The position numbers and the translations under genes were made by a program. A DNA stretch of 64,000 nt from a virus. The stretch is taken from positions 17,327 to 81,326 of IMG/VR virus record IMGVR_UViG_3300037346_000419; one strand, 5' to 3'. This document shows positions 24,807-31,208 of the stretch, piece by piece; position 1 is the first letter of the stretch; each line of letters opens with the position of its first letter. Under the pieces are notes generated by a model, which searched no databases, was not told where the DNA came from, and saw only the letters and a program-made list of their open reading frames with translations.

Positions 24807-24818
24807 TTTATTTTTTAT

Positions 24819-25028
24819 TTATAATTCTTCAATATTTAAATTTGTTACTTCTTCACTAATAGATTCTAAATATTCTATAGTTTCTCGTTGTGTTTCTGTA
24901 AAATTTTCTTCATAAAACTTTTTATATTCATGAATTTCATCCTGTAATAAAGCGTTTAAATTTTTAATTTCTTTTAAAAGAATTACAAATTTTTTAGCAT
25001 ACTTTATTTTTTCGTAGTTTATTGCCAT
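24819..25028 (-). CDS. Small helical protein (69 aa)
   Basis: The frame can extend upstream through the tRNA-Leu, but the likely start is ATG 25028, giving MAINYEKIKYAKKFVILL... The product is helical with coiled-coil character (LKEIKNLNALLQDEIHEYKKF) and an acidic end. It lies between a tRNA and another small gene. Confidence 0.52.
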   Translation of the reverse strand: MAINYEKIKYAKKFVILLKEIKNLNALLQDEIHEYKKFYEENFTETQRETIEYLESISEEVTNLNIEEL

Positions 25029-25044
25029 GTTATTTTTTATTTTG

Positions 25045-25127
25045 TGGTCAAAGCGAGAATCGAACTCGCACTCCAAATTGGAACAAGATTTTAAGTCTTG
25101 CGTGTCTACCTATTCCACCATTTGACC
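25045..25127 (-). tRNA. tRNA-Leu (anticodon UAA)
   Basis: On the minus strand GGTCAAA pairs with TTTGACC as acceptor stem. The D-arm, an anticodon arm CAAGA-CTTAAAA-TCTTG with UAA, a class II variable arm (TTCCAATTTGGA) and a T-arm GCGAG-TTCGATT-CTCGC all fold. CCA is not encoded. UUA is the favoured leucine codon in these AT-rich genes, which explains carrying this tRNA. Confidence 0.92.
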
Positions 25128-25134
25128 AACTTAC

Positions 25135-25371
25135 TTATTGTAAGTTTTCTTTTAAATCTGATATACTAATTAAAGTCATTTCAGTTTTAAAATCTTTAAG
25201 ATTATTATAAGCATTATATCCTCTATGAACATTTGAATTATCAAATCCATAATAAGTATATAAGTGTGTTACAATAATACCTGAATTATCTCTAAACCAT
25301 CTTGCAAACCATGTTGCATCAGGATTAATAGAATCTATTATAACAACCCAATTTTCTGGAAACTTATTCAT
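25135..25371 (-). CDS. Hypothetical protein (78 aa)
   Basis: This 78-residue protein (MNKFPENWVVIIDSINPDATWFARWF...) is compact with hydrophobic strands and ends KENLQ next to the tRNA-Leu. It starts two bases after the stop of the lipoprotein gene, suggesting co-transcription. No family is recognised. Confidence 0.52.
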   Translation of the reverse strand: MNKFPENWVVIIDSINPDATWFARWFRDNSGIIVTHLYTYYGFDNSNVHRGYNAYNNLKDFKTEMTLISISDLKENLQ

Positions 25372-25373
25372 AT

Positions 25374-25772
25374 TTAAAATTTAAAATCCCAAGATTTACC
25401 CAAATTTAAATGAGCATCAAAAGAATCTATTAATTTTCCCGTTTGAATATTTTTAATCTTCCAGGATATATAGACTTTATTACCTGTTGGTACACCTACA
25501 TATAAATATTTAGTTTCTAAAGGTATATTAAAAGTTGTAAAAGAACTATCAGAGTAGTCTTTTTGAACTAGAGTTTCAGTCCAACCTGATTTATACTCAA
25601 CTTGAGCTGAAACTCTGTAAATAGCTTTATTATCTTTAACTTTTATTGAAAAAACAAGTTCTTCTTGAGGAAGTAATGTTTTTTGTGGTATAACTTCTTT
25701 TTGACAAGAAGTTAAAATAAAAGCTACTGACAATATTGTTATTAATTTTAGTAAGTTATTTATTTTTTTCAT
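25374..25772 (-). CDS. Lipoprotein (132 aa)
   Basis: The N-terminus is a type II signal peptide with lipobox LTSC (residues about 20-23) after the hydrophobic core LLKLITILSVAFI. The mature protein (~110 residues) is all-beta in character (IKVKDNKAIYRVSAQVEYKS; TKYLYVGVPTGNKVYISWKI). A phage-encoded envelope lipoprotein in an accessory region is typical of superinfection exclusion or receptor-masking factors, but that is inference. Its upstream and downstream neighbours are uncharacterised. Confidence 0.65.
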   Translation of the reverse strand: MKKINNLLKLITILSVAFILTSCQKEVIPQKTLLPQEELVFSIKVKDNKAIYRVSAQVEYKSGWTETLVQKDYSDSSFTTFNIPLETKYLYVGVPTGNKVYISWKIKNIQTGKLIDSFDAHLNLGKSWDFKF

Positions 25773-25783
25773 GTTATTTATTT

Positions 25784-26173
25784 TTACGAATTTAACATTT
25801 TTAAGATATAATCTGTAAATTTCTTTTGAAGTTTTCTAGCTTGTTCATGAGAAATTTCTATAATTAAGTTTGACCAACCTCTAACAATAAACATATCTAT
25901 TTTATTTTGATTTTCATCTAAAATATAAAAATCTGTGTTGTTTTCTAAATAAAACTTTTTATTAAGACTGTTAGGGCCACCATTAATTATATTTACTATT
26001 TGTTTACAAATGTCTTCTTCTAAATCAAACTCAAACATTAAAGATACATTTCCTGTATCTGACATAGCAAAACTTCCAAATTCATCATACTCTAAAGGAA
26101 GTTTGTAATAATTTTTTACTTTTATACACATTAATACTTCTGTATTAACTAATTGATTTTCTTTTTGTTCCAT
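25784..26173 (-). CDS. Hypothetical protein (129 aa)
   Basis: This acidic 129-residue protein begins MEQKENQLVNTEVLMCIKV, with strand-rich stretches (NVSLMFEFDLEEDI, NLIIEISHEQARKLQ). The ATG follows an A/T-only leader and the stop is 12 bases from the lipoprotein start. No family is recognised. Confidence 0.55.
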   Translation of the reverse strand: MEQKENQLVNTEVLMCIKVKNYYKLPLEYDEFGSFAMSDTGNVSLMFEFDLEEDICKQIVNIINGGPNSLNKKFYLENNTDFYILDENQNKIDMFIVRGWSNLIIEISHEQARKLQKKFTDYILKMLNS

Positions 26174-26207
26174 TTTTTTATTATATGTTTAAGTTTTTAT
26201 TTTAAAT

Positions 26208-26465
26208 TTAATTAACTGTTTGATATATTGGGTACTTTGGACTTCTATCTATTTCAATTCTTATATCTATAGTCTTTTGAATAAAGATTGGATATAAAGG
26301 TTTTAAATTTGATTTAATTATTTTTTCTCCTTTGTAATTCTCTCTTTCTATCCAATATTTTCTTAATCTGGATAAATTTATTGAGCAAATTCTCTTGCTT
26401 TCAATATTTTCCACTTCTTTTTCAGAAAATTCCCAATTTTTGGATTTTATATTTTTTACACTCAT
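26208..26465 (-). CDS. Hypothetical protein (85 aa)
   Basis: A TTG twelve bases upstream extends the frame, but ATG 26465 is the likely start. The basic 85-residue product (SVKNIKSKNWEFSEKEVE...) has no recognised motif. Its start lies within five bases of the upstream gene's stop. Confidence 0.5.
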   Translation of the reverse strand: MSVKNIKSKNWEFSEKEVENIESKRICSINLSRLRKYWIERENYKGEKIIKSNLKPLYPIFIQKTIDIRIEIDRSPKYPIYQTVN

Positions 26466-26469
26466 TTTA

Positions 26470-26610
26470 TTAGTCAATTATTTTAAATGTGGAACAATCA
26501 AAGGCTTTGCAAATTTCTGCTTTGGTTAGTTTTTTTGGCTCGTTACCTTGCGCCACTTGTTCTACTAATGCCATTTCTTTGTATGGGCTTATTAAATCTT
26601 TAATTTTCAT
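26470..26610 (-). CDS. Small hypothetical protein (46 aa)
   Basis: A 46-residue frame (MKIKDLISPYKEMALVEQVA...) contains LTKAEICKAFDC, a helix pair like part of an HTH. Its codons are less AT-rich than those of its neighbours. No family is recognised. Confidence 0.48.
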   Translation of the reverse strand: MKIKDLISPYKEMALVEQVAQGNEPKKLTKAEICKAFDCSTFKIID

Positions 26611-26621
26611 ATTTTTAATTA

Positions 26622-26846
26622 TTATTTCTTTATTATTACACCATTTGGATAAAGTTCTTTTTGAACTCCTATATACAAGTCATTTATTTCTTCCCAATCC
26701 TCTTCTACTGGTAATATTATTGTTTGATTTAAAATTTCTTCATATATTTCTATATAACTATGATACTCATATTTTCTTTCACTTTTAAGTTTAGCTATTT
26801 TAGAATCTAGTTCTTCTTTTCTTTCTTTTGTTATGTATATACTCAT
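26622..26846 (-). CDS. Small helical hypothetical protein (74 aa)
   Basis: This 74-residue protein has an N-terminal charged helix (KERKEELDSKIAKLKSERKY) and an acidic middle. The start lies between the malformed tRNA-like gene and the next small gene. No family is recognised. Confidence 0.52.
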   Translation of the reverse strand: MSIYITKERKEELDSKIAKLKSERKYEYHSYIEIYEEILNQTIILPVEEDWEEINDLYIGVQKELYPNGVIIKK

Positions 26847-26884
26847 AATATTTTATTTTTCATATTTTCTATTTAATTTATTTG

Positions 26885-27013
26885 TAGTGAGGACAGGACT
26901 CGAACCTGCACTGCTGTTTTTACCCCAAGGTCAAGCCATTTCTGACACGGCAACCTTTATCGAAATTATTTTGGGTAGGTTGATAATTGCGTTTACCAGT
27001 TCCGCCACCTCAC
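26885..27013 (-). tRNA. Malformed tRNA-like gene, class II type, about 40 bases too long
   Basis: The minus strand gives an acceptor stem AGTGAGG/CCTCACT, a D-arm (GCG...CGC with GGTAAA) and a T-arm (GCAGG-TTCGAGT-CCTGT), the frame of a Leu/Ser-type tRNA. About 80 bases lie between D-arm and T-arm instead of roughly 40. Several mutually exclusive stems (TTATC/GATAA, CAACCT/AGGTTG, AAGGT/ACCTT) prevent assigning an anticodon. It may hold an insertion, or be a decayed or specialised tRNA. Confidence 0.6.
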
Positions 27014-27077
27014 TATTTAAAATAAAACCACTTTGTCTTTCTAATTGAGAGTATTAAATAATAAATGTTATTAACAA

Positions 27078-27623
27078 TTACTCAACACATATATCTAATT
27101 TACCTTTTTTTTGTTTAGCTAATTCAATGTATTTATCTAAATCTTTTTGAGTGTAATTATCTTCAAGTTTAGGCAATTTAATTTTAAGGTTAGGTTCTAT
27201 TTCAGACATATTTATATGTCTTGCTATATGATTATAATCAGTAAGAAGCCCTTGTCTTAAATAATTAATAGCTACTTCAAAATATTTTACATATAATTTA
27301 TTATCTGAATTATTTATTTTTAGTAAATTATATAAAGATGTACGATATCTAATAATTGAGTCGTCATATCTAATAATTGAGTCGTTATAAGGCTTACATA
27401 TCTGTTTTTGTAAGTTTTTATGTAAGTTTTCAGAGTTTATATTACAAATTTTTAATATAGTATTGGTTGCAGCACAACCATAGCATATTTTTTTATTGTT
27501 ATTATAGTTTCCAAATGTGAACATGTCAATTTCAGTTATTGGATTTTGAAGTCCTTCTACCATTGCCATAATGATTTCTTTTGCAGTCATTGACTGGATT
27601 GTTTTTTTAAATGTTTTTTTCAT
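27078..27623 (-). CDS. Hypothetical protein (181 aa)
   Basis: This 181-residue protein starts MKKTFKKTIQSMTAKEIIMAMVEGL and includes CYGCAATNTILKICN, a segment with paired cysteines. The middle contains a seven-residue tandem repeat (DSIIRYD) encoded by two 20-bp direct copies. The C-terminus is Lys-rich. No family is recognised. The tandem repeat may be a recent slippage product. Confidence 0.55.
   Translation of the reverse strand: MKKTFKKTIQSMTAKEIIMAMVEGLQNPITEIDMFTFGNYNNNKKICYGCAATNTILKICNINSENLHKNLQKQICKPYNDSIIRYDDSIIRYRTSLYNLLKINNSDNKLYVKYFEVAINYLRQGLLTDYNHIARHINMSEIEPNLKIKLPKLEDNYTQKDLDKYIELAKQKKGKLDICVE
27345..27385. repeat. Two-copy 20-bp tandem repeat inside a coding region
   Basis: ATATCTAATAATTGAGTCGT occurs at 27345-27364 and again at 27366-27385, a 21-base period that keeps frame and encodes a repeated DSIIRY unit on the minus strand. 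Confidence 0.85.
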
Positions 27624-28029
27624 GTTTAATTTACATGTTTATGAGTTTAAATAATTGTGAATAAAAGGCTATTATTAATATGGCTATAGAAAAGCTATAT
27701 TTTAAATAGTTTAAAAAAGTGTGAATGGGGTTAGCACAACACTCACTTAACAAACTGATTATAAACAAGTTACAACTGAAAAATCAACATAAAATTGACT
27801 CAATTTAACACTTATTTATTGCATACCATGACATATTGTTAATAAAATGTTAGTAAAATAATCTATGAATAAGAAAAACTATGAAATAATTGAAATAAAA
27901 CAATTATTTTACATACCTCATTTATAATCAGTAACTAACCCCGAAATTTTCACACCGTTATCTTGATTGGATTTAATTGTTTACATTCAAAAACAAAAAA
28001 ATAAAAATTAGTAAGGCGTTTTAATAAAA
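27624..28029. other. Intergenic stretch without a supported gene
   Basis: About 400 bases between the gene at 27078-27623 and the terminator at 28030 hold no frame I can support. The sequence is AT-rich with short imperfect repeats (GTTAGTAAAATAATC, AATAATTG) and one copy of AATTAGTAAGG at 28006-28016. It could carry the promoter for the minus-strand block; no consensus box was found. Confidence 0.4.
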
Positions 28030-28059
28030 ATAACAGCAGAGATTACTCCCTGCTGTTAT
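28030..28059 (-). terminator. Intrinsic terminator after the gene at 28070
   Basis: ATAACAGCAG and CTGCTGTTAT form a 10-bp stem with a 10-base loop. On the minus strand it is followed by TTTTTATT, so it should end transcription of the gene at 28070-28501. Confidence 0.72.
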
Positions 28060-28069
28060 CATTTAATTA

Positions 28070-28501
28070 CTACAAAGCATTTGTAGCTGCGTTTTCAGCT
28101 TCTGTGGTAACAGACTCTGCAACATCTTCAGTAATCCAAGTATCAAAAGCATTCATGTCCTCAGTATACACTGTTTTCATAAATGATTCTTTACCATTTG
28201 TCAAAACTGATTCACCTGTTGTTGGGTTAATCTTTGGTGCTTGACCTGGAATAAAAGGCTCAAAAGATTGCAAAAGAATAATCTTACCTGGAAGGATTTG
28301 ACCATCTTTTAAGTCACGAGATTGCATTGATTTGGTTTTACCCATAATCATAGCACTGCGATTGGATTCTACTTCCCAACCATTTTTGTCATAAGATAAG
28401 CTCTTAGACTTTACAACATAATAGCTAAACTCTGGGTTTGCTGTTTGTGTAGTTACGGCTCCTGTTTCAGGATGCGCTGAGATTCTAACTGTATTCTTCA
28501 T
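28070..28501 (-). CDS. Hypothetical protein (143 aa)
   Basis: This 143-residue protein (MKNTVRISAHPETGAVTTQT...) has balanced codon use, distinctly less AT-rich than the other minus-strand genes, and its own terminator. Segments FSYYVVKSKSLSY and LPGKIILLQSFEPFIPGQAPKI suggest a beta-rich fold, and the C-terminus is Ala/Glu-rich. Strong terminators on both sides imply a separately expressed, possibly abundant protein such as an ssDNA- or RNA-binding protein. I do not recognise the family. Confidence 0.58.
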   Translation of the reverse strand: MKNTVRISAHPETGAVTTQTANPEFSYYVVKSKSLSYDKNGWEVESNRSAMIMGKTKSMQSRDLKDGQILPGKIILLQSFEPFIPGQAPKINPTTGESVLTNGKESFMKTVYTEDMNAFDTWITEDVAESVTTEAENAATNAL

Positions 28502-28532
28502 GTGATTCTATATATAACGCCTTATTGGCCTA

Positions 28533-28549
28533 AATTAGTAAGGGTAATT
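28533..28549. repeat. 17-bp intergenic repeat, copy 1
   Basis: AATTAGTAAGGGTAATT is found here and identically at 28833-28849, with the 11-base core AATTAGTAAGG a third time at 28006-28016. This copy lies 32 bases upstream of the start of the gene at 28501. Confidence 0.75.
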
Positions 28550-28575
28550 GCTGTGAGCTTTTTATGAAAAAAGAA

Positions 28576-28599
28576 AAAGAGAGGTTTTACCCTCTCTTT
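28576..28599 (-). terminator. Intrinsic terminator after the small membrane gene cluster
   Basis: AAAGAGAGG and CCTCTCTTT form a 9-bp stem with a 6-base loop. The minus strand continues with TTCTTTTTTC, giving a U-rich tail. Confidence 0.72.
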
Positions 28600-28610
28600 A
28601 TATATTGTTT

Positions 28611-28730
28611 TCATACATTACTTGTTATTAGCCAGGATTGTATTATCAATACAACAGTCAATGCTACTATTATAATAGCAATGATTGTGGCTAATATTTT
28701 CTCTGATAGTGGTCTGTTATCTTCTTTCAT
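28611..28730 (-). CDS. Small single-span membrane protein (39 aa)
   Basis: A 39-residue frame has a short charged N-terminus (MKEDNRPLSEKI) and one hydrophobic span (LATIIAIIIVALTVVLII). It is last in a run of three small membrane proteins before a terminator. Confidence 0.55.
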   Translation of the reverse strand: MKEDNRPLSEKILATIIAIIIVALTVVLIIQSWLITSNV

Positions 28731-28733
28731 AAT

Positions 28734-28826
28734 CTAAGTTATAAATGGTAATACACAGAAACAGAACACTATTGTAGTTGTTACTACAAAGATTAGAAGT
28801 TGTCGGATTAATTCTTTCTTAGTCAT
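28734..28826 (-). CDS. Very small membrane protein (30 aa)
   Basis: A 30-residue frame (MTKKELIRQLLIFVVTTTIV...) is one hydrophobic helix after a short basic stretch. It lies three bases before the next small membrane gene, with a copy of the 17-bp repeat just upstream. Confidence 0.48.
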   Translation of the reverse strand: MTKKELIRQLLIFVVTTTIVFCFCVLPFIT

Positions 28827-28832
28827 ATCTTT

Positions 28833-28849
28833 AATTAGTAAGGGTAATT
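28833..28849. repeat. 17-bp intergenic repeat, copy 2
   Basis: This is an identical copy of AATTAGTAAGGGTAATT. On the minus strand it begins inside the stop codon of the gene at 28848-29072 and lies upstream of the ATG at 28826. Confidence 0.75.
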
Positions 28850-29072
28850 ATTTGTTATGATGATAGATGTTATACGCTAGTGGTATAATAGAACAAACCA
28901 AGAGCCATTTATATATGACAACAATAGATTGTTCTCTAGGAGACAGAGGATAGCAATCACTACACTCTTCAATTGGTAGAGATGTGTAGTGAAAATACAT
29001 GATGATGATAGCTGAGATGATAGCTACCAATGCTAGTAGAATGAGTAGGATAATTTTTAAGTATTTATTCAT
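28848..29072 (-). CDS. Two-span small membrane protein (74 aa)
   Basis: This 74-residue protein has two hydrophobic segments (IILLILLALVAIISAIIIMY and SIVVIYKWLLVCSIIPLAY) joined by a short acidic, Cys-containing loop (IEECSDCYPLSP). It is the first minus-strand gene after the divergent region. A holin or membrane-modulating role is possible, but the lysis genes are on the other strand. Confidence 0.58.
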   Translation of the reverse strand: MNKYLKIILLILLALVAIISAIIIMYFHYTSLPIEECSDCYPLSPREQSIVVIYKWLLVCSIIPLAYNIYHHNK

Positions 29073-29440
29073 GACTGTAAAATTTATTTATTATAGTAAT
29101 TGGGTAGGGGGACTTTCCTTTTCCAAAAATTGGTTGGGGAAATTTATAGGGTACTCTACACTCTCATTAATTTTCAAAAATATCACACCTCTAAAAAATT
29201 TTTTACATAAATTTTTTTTTCATATTATACCTTTCTATAATATGCTAAAAGAAAAAGAACCAAAAAGAAAAACTAAATATGATACCCTATTAGGCTGAAG
29301 CCTAGTAGAGTTTCGCTTCTGCTAAGAAGCAGTAGTTGAAAAACTACGTTACGAAGTTACACTATATTTTTGACATTATTGCAAGAAATACGTAAAAGTT
29401 TTCCACATTATAATCTTTTAAGGTTTTTATCACTCAATAG
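29073..29440. other. Divergent intergenic region between the two genome arms
   Basis: No gene is supported here; an 18-codon frame at 29242 (MLKEKEPKRKTKYDTLLG) is too short to trust. The region holds T- and A-runs, an inverted pair ATAGGGTA (29146-29153) and TACCCTAT (29283-29290), and the hairpin cluster at 29291-29347. As the switch point between leftward and rightward transcription it is a candidate control or replication-origin region. Confidence 0.5.
29291..29347. other. Cluster of adjacent short hairpins
   Basis: TAGGC-TGAA-GCCTA (29291-29304), then CTGCT-AAGA-AGCAG (29319-29332) competing with AGTAGAG/TTCTGCT (29304-29323), then GTAGTT-GAAA-AACTAC (29332-29347) lie end to end. A direct GTTAC repeat follows. 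The stems have 4-base loops, one a GAAA tetraloop, suggesting a structured RNA or a protein-binding DNA element. Confidence 0.5.
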
Positions 29441-29472
29441 TTGCATACTATTCAAATTTAACTTAACTTTGC
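29441..29472 (+). promoter_or_regulatory. Promoter of the rightward (virion) arm
   Basis: TAACTTTGC at 29464-29472 matches the Bacteroidetes -7 box, with TTGC at 29441-29444 at the -33 position (19 bases apart). The first rightward gene starts at 29484, 11 bases after the box. Confidence 0.65.
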
Positions 29473-29483
29473 TTCATAAATAT

Positions 29484-29753
29484 ATGAATACACAAAAAAC
29501 ATTAGGACAAAAAAGAGTTATGGCAGAGTTTAACCCAGCAAAGAATGGGGTTGTAGACCAGATTAAGAATAAGACAGCAGAGCTTATTGATTTGTTAGAA
29601 GCTCTTAAAAATGATGAAGTTAGTAAAACTTATGAAGAATCTCCTACTCAATTACAAGCTACAAGTGGTGAGAAGTTAAGAGTTATAGCTTTAGCTCAAA
29701 CTAAATATGAGACTGCTTGTATGTATGCAGTTAAATCAAATTTTGTAAATTAA
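29484..29753 (+). CDS. Acb2/Tad1-like anti-CBASS cyclic-nucleotide-binding protein
   Basis: This 89-residue protein starts at ATG 29484, just after the promoter; the longer frame from 29370 starts before it and is not used. The sequence KTLGQKRVMAEFNPAKNG, VVDQIKNKTAELIDLLEAL and KLRVIALAQTKYETACMYAVKS follows the two-helix hairpin pattern I know from Acb2/Tad1-domain proteins, many from gut phages. Those proteins act as sponges that sequester cyclic oligonucleotide signals of CBASS and other defences. Being the first gene behind the rightward promoter fits early expression. The residues that define ligand choice were not assessed. Confidence 0.72.
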   Translation: MNTQKTLGQKRVMAEFNPAKNGVVDQIKNKTAELIDLLEALKNDEVSKTYEESPTQLQATSGEKLRVIALAQTKYETACMYAVKSNFVN

Positions 29754-30115
29754 TGATTATTACAAAGAGTTTAGAGTTAGAAAAGTATGATTACTATAAG
29801 TATCATATTTCTTTAACTAATGTATTATTGAATAAAGACTTATCTAGTAAGGAAATAGATGTATTAGCTGCTTTTTTATCTTTTGAAAAAAAGTATATTG
29901 AAGAGGATATGTTTAATACTTATGTTAGGAGAGAGGTAAGAAAGAAAATGGGCTTATCTCCAGGAGGTCTTGGCAATCATTTAAAAAGCTTATTATTAAA
30001 AAAGTGTATAGATAAAAATGAGATTACAGAAAAAATAACTGTAAAGCCTTATTTTATACCTACTGAATTTGGACAAGGTTATCAAATAAAGTTAAAACTT
30101 AAAAATGAATTATAG
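29753..30115 (+). CDS. Winged-helix DNA-binding protein (120 aa)
   Basis: This 120-residue protein has a replication-initiator/regulator-like winged helix: LSSKEIDVLAAFLSFEKKY (first helices), REVRKKMGLSPGGLGNHLKSLLLKK (turn and recognition helix) and a beta wing (ITVKPYFIPTEFGQGYQIKLKL). It overlaps the upstream stop by one base (TAATG). It may regulate rightward transcription or serve as small terminase-like DNA recognition; context alone cannot decide. Confidence 0.6.
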   Translation: MIITKSLELEKYDYYKYHISLTNVLLNKDLSSKEIDVLAAFLSFEKKYIEEDMFNTYVRREVRKKMGLSPGGLGNHLKSLLLKKCIDKNEITEKITVKPYFIPTEFGQGYQIKLKLKNEL

Positions 30116-30329
30116 ATATACATTAGCTGCTGTGGATAGTTATTATTATAACACTGAAACAGGTAGAGATGAATATATGCACACAAAAGAAATTAGTCAA
30201 GATGTAATGGATTGGTTAGAAATTCATGATGTTAAAATTGATAATTCTGGAAATAAGGTTTATATTTGCAATGATATACATTATGTTGTAACAGAAATGA
30301 TATTACAATTAGATGGCCCTGAAGAGTAG
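30105..30329 (+). CDS. Hypothetical protein (74 aa)
   Basis: This acidic 74-residue protein (MNYRYTLAAVDSYYYNTETGRDEYM...) overlaps its neighbours by 11 and 17 bases. It contains QDVMDWLEIHDVKID and IHYVVTEMILQ. No family is recognised. Confidence 0.52.
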   Translation: MNYRYTLAAVDSYYYNTETGRDEYMHTKEISQDVMDWLEIHDVKIDNSGNKVYICNDIHYVVTEMILQLDGPEE

Positions 30330-30618
30330 AGATTTAATAATTGAGTATTACGAGAAAGAAAAAGATAAGTACTCCAATTTAGATTTTTCACATTTTGAAG
30401 AAATAGCTTCTACCCCCTGGAAAATGGTAAAAGAGGAGATGCAAAACAATAACTTTTTAAATGTGAGATTGAAATACTTTGGGGTATTTAAAGTTTATAA
30501 GAAAAGAGTAGAGTTCATGCTTAAAAATATTAAAGAAAGATTTAATAATAATAAACTTTCTGAAACTGAGTATAATGAGTTAAAAAATAAATTAGATAAA
30601 TACATAAATGAAAATTGA
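30313..30618 (+). CDS. Hypothetical protein conserved-style before TerL (101 aa)
   Basis: This 101-residue helical protein contains STPWKMVKEEMQNN and LKYFGVFKVYKKRVEFMLKN, a pattern like short IHF-neighbour phage proteins whose last helix binds DNA (xxFGxFxv). It is translated in an overlapping chain with its neighbours. The function is not known. Confidence 0.52.
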   Translation: MALKSRDLIIEYYEKEKDKYSNLDFSHFEEIASTPWKMVKEEMQNNNFLNVRLKYFGVFKVYKKRVEFMLKNIKERFNNNKLSETEYNELKNKLDKYINEN

Positions 30619-30925
30619 AGACATAAAACATTATTTTATAGGACACATAAGAAATAAAATTTACCAATCAAAATATAGGAATATTATTAGACAACATATA
30701 ATAGAACAAATAGAATATAGATTAAAAGTAGTTGATAGAGTATGTTATAATAGCGGTTCTTGTAAAATGTGTGGTTGTGCAATGCCAGCTTTACAGATGG
30801 CGAATAAGATGTGTCACAAACCTTGTTACCCACCTATGATGTCAAAGAGTAAGTGGATAAAGTTTACTAATGGAGAAAAAATTAAAATAGATTATAAAAT
30901 TTATGATTTGGGAATGTTCAAATAA
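30608..30925 (+). CDS. Cys-rich zinc-binding phage protein (105 aa)
   Basis: This 105-residue protein has a basic helical N-terminus and a compact Cys cluster CKMCGCAMPALQMANK followed by CHKPCYPPMM, likely one metal site. I recall the CGC.xP.LQMANK..PCYP pattern as common in Bacteroides phage genomes just upstream of the DUF1573-like gene. The 23-base overlap with that gene supports a functional pair. Confidence 0.6.
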   Translation: MKIEDIKHYFIGHIRNKIYQSKYRNIIRQHIIEQIEYRLKVVDRVCYNSGSCKMCGCAMPALQMANKMCHKPCYPPMMSKSKWIKFTNGEKIKIDYKIYDLGMFK

Positions 30926-31208
30926 AGATTTAGGTGTTGTACCTAAAAATACTAAGCTAGAAGTAGAGTTTGCTTTTATAGGAAATAAAGAAGAAATAAA
31001 TACTATCACTACTTCTTGTTCATGTGCAAATTATAAGTTACATAATAATAAGTTAGTTCTAAGACATACTACTGGAGCTGTACCATTTTATTTAAAAAGT
31101 GTAGGAGAATATACAACAGAAATATCAGCTAATGTATTTTACAAAGATGCTCCAAAACAAATATTAACCTTTAAAGTAACTGTAAAAGAAGATGTCATTC
31201 CTGTTTAA
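30903..31208 (+). CDS. DUF1573-like Ig-fold protein (101 aa)
   Basis: This 101-residue protein has the DUF1573 pattern: DLGVVPKNTKLEVEFAFIGN, then TSCSCANYKLHNNKLVL with the C-x-C pair, and strands ending in LTFKVTVKE. The single Ig-like domain has no signal peptide. It overlaps the Cys-rich gene before it and the gene after it, so it is translated in a chain. It may be a virion or assembly protein. Confidence 0.65.
   Translation: MIWECSNKDLGVVPKNTKLEVEFAFIGNKEEINTITTSCSCANYKLHNNKLVLRHTTGAVPFYLKSVGEYTTEISANVFYKDAPKQILTFKVTVKEDVIPV

Noticed and set aside
29370-29483. Longer N-terminus for the Acb2-like gene.
   Set aside because: The region contains the promoter box and encodes an atypical hydrophobic extension; ATG 29484 gives the normal family start.
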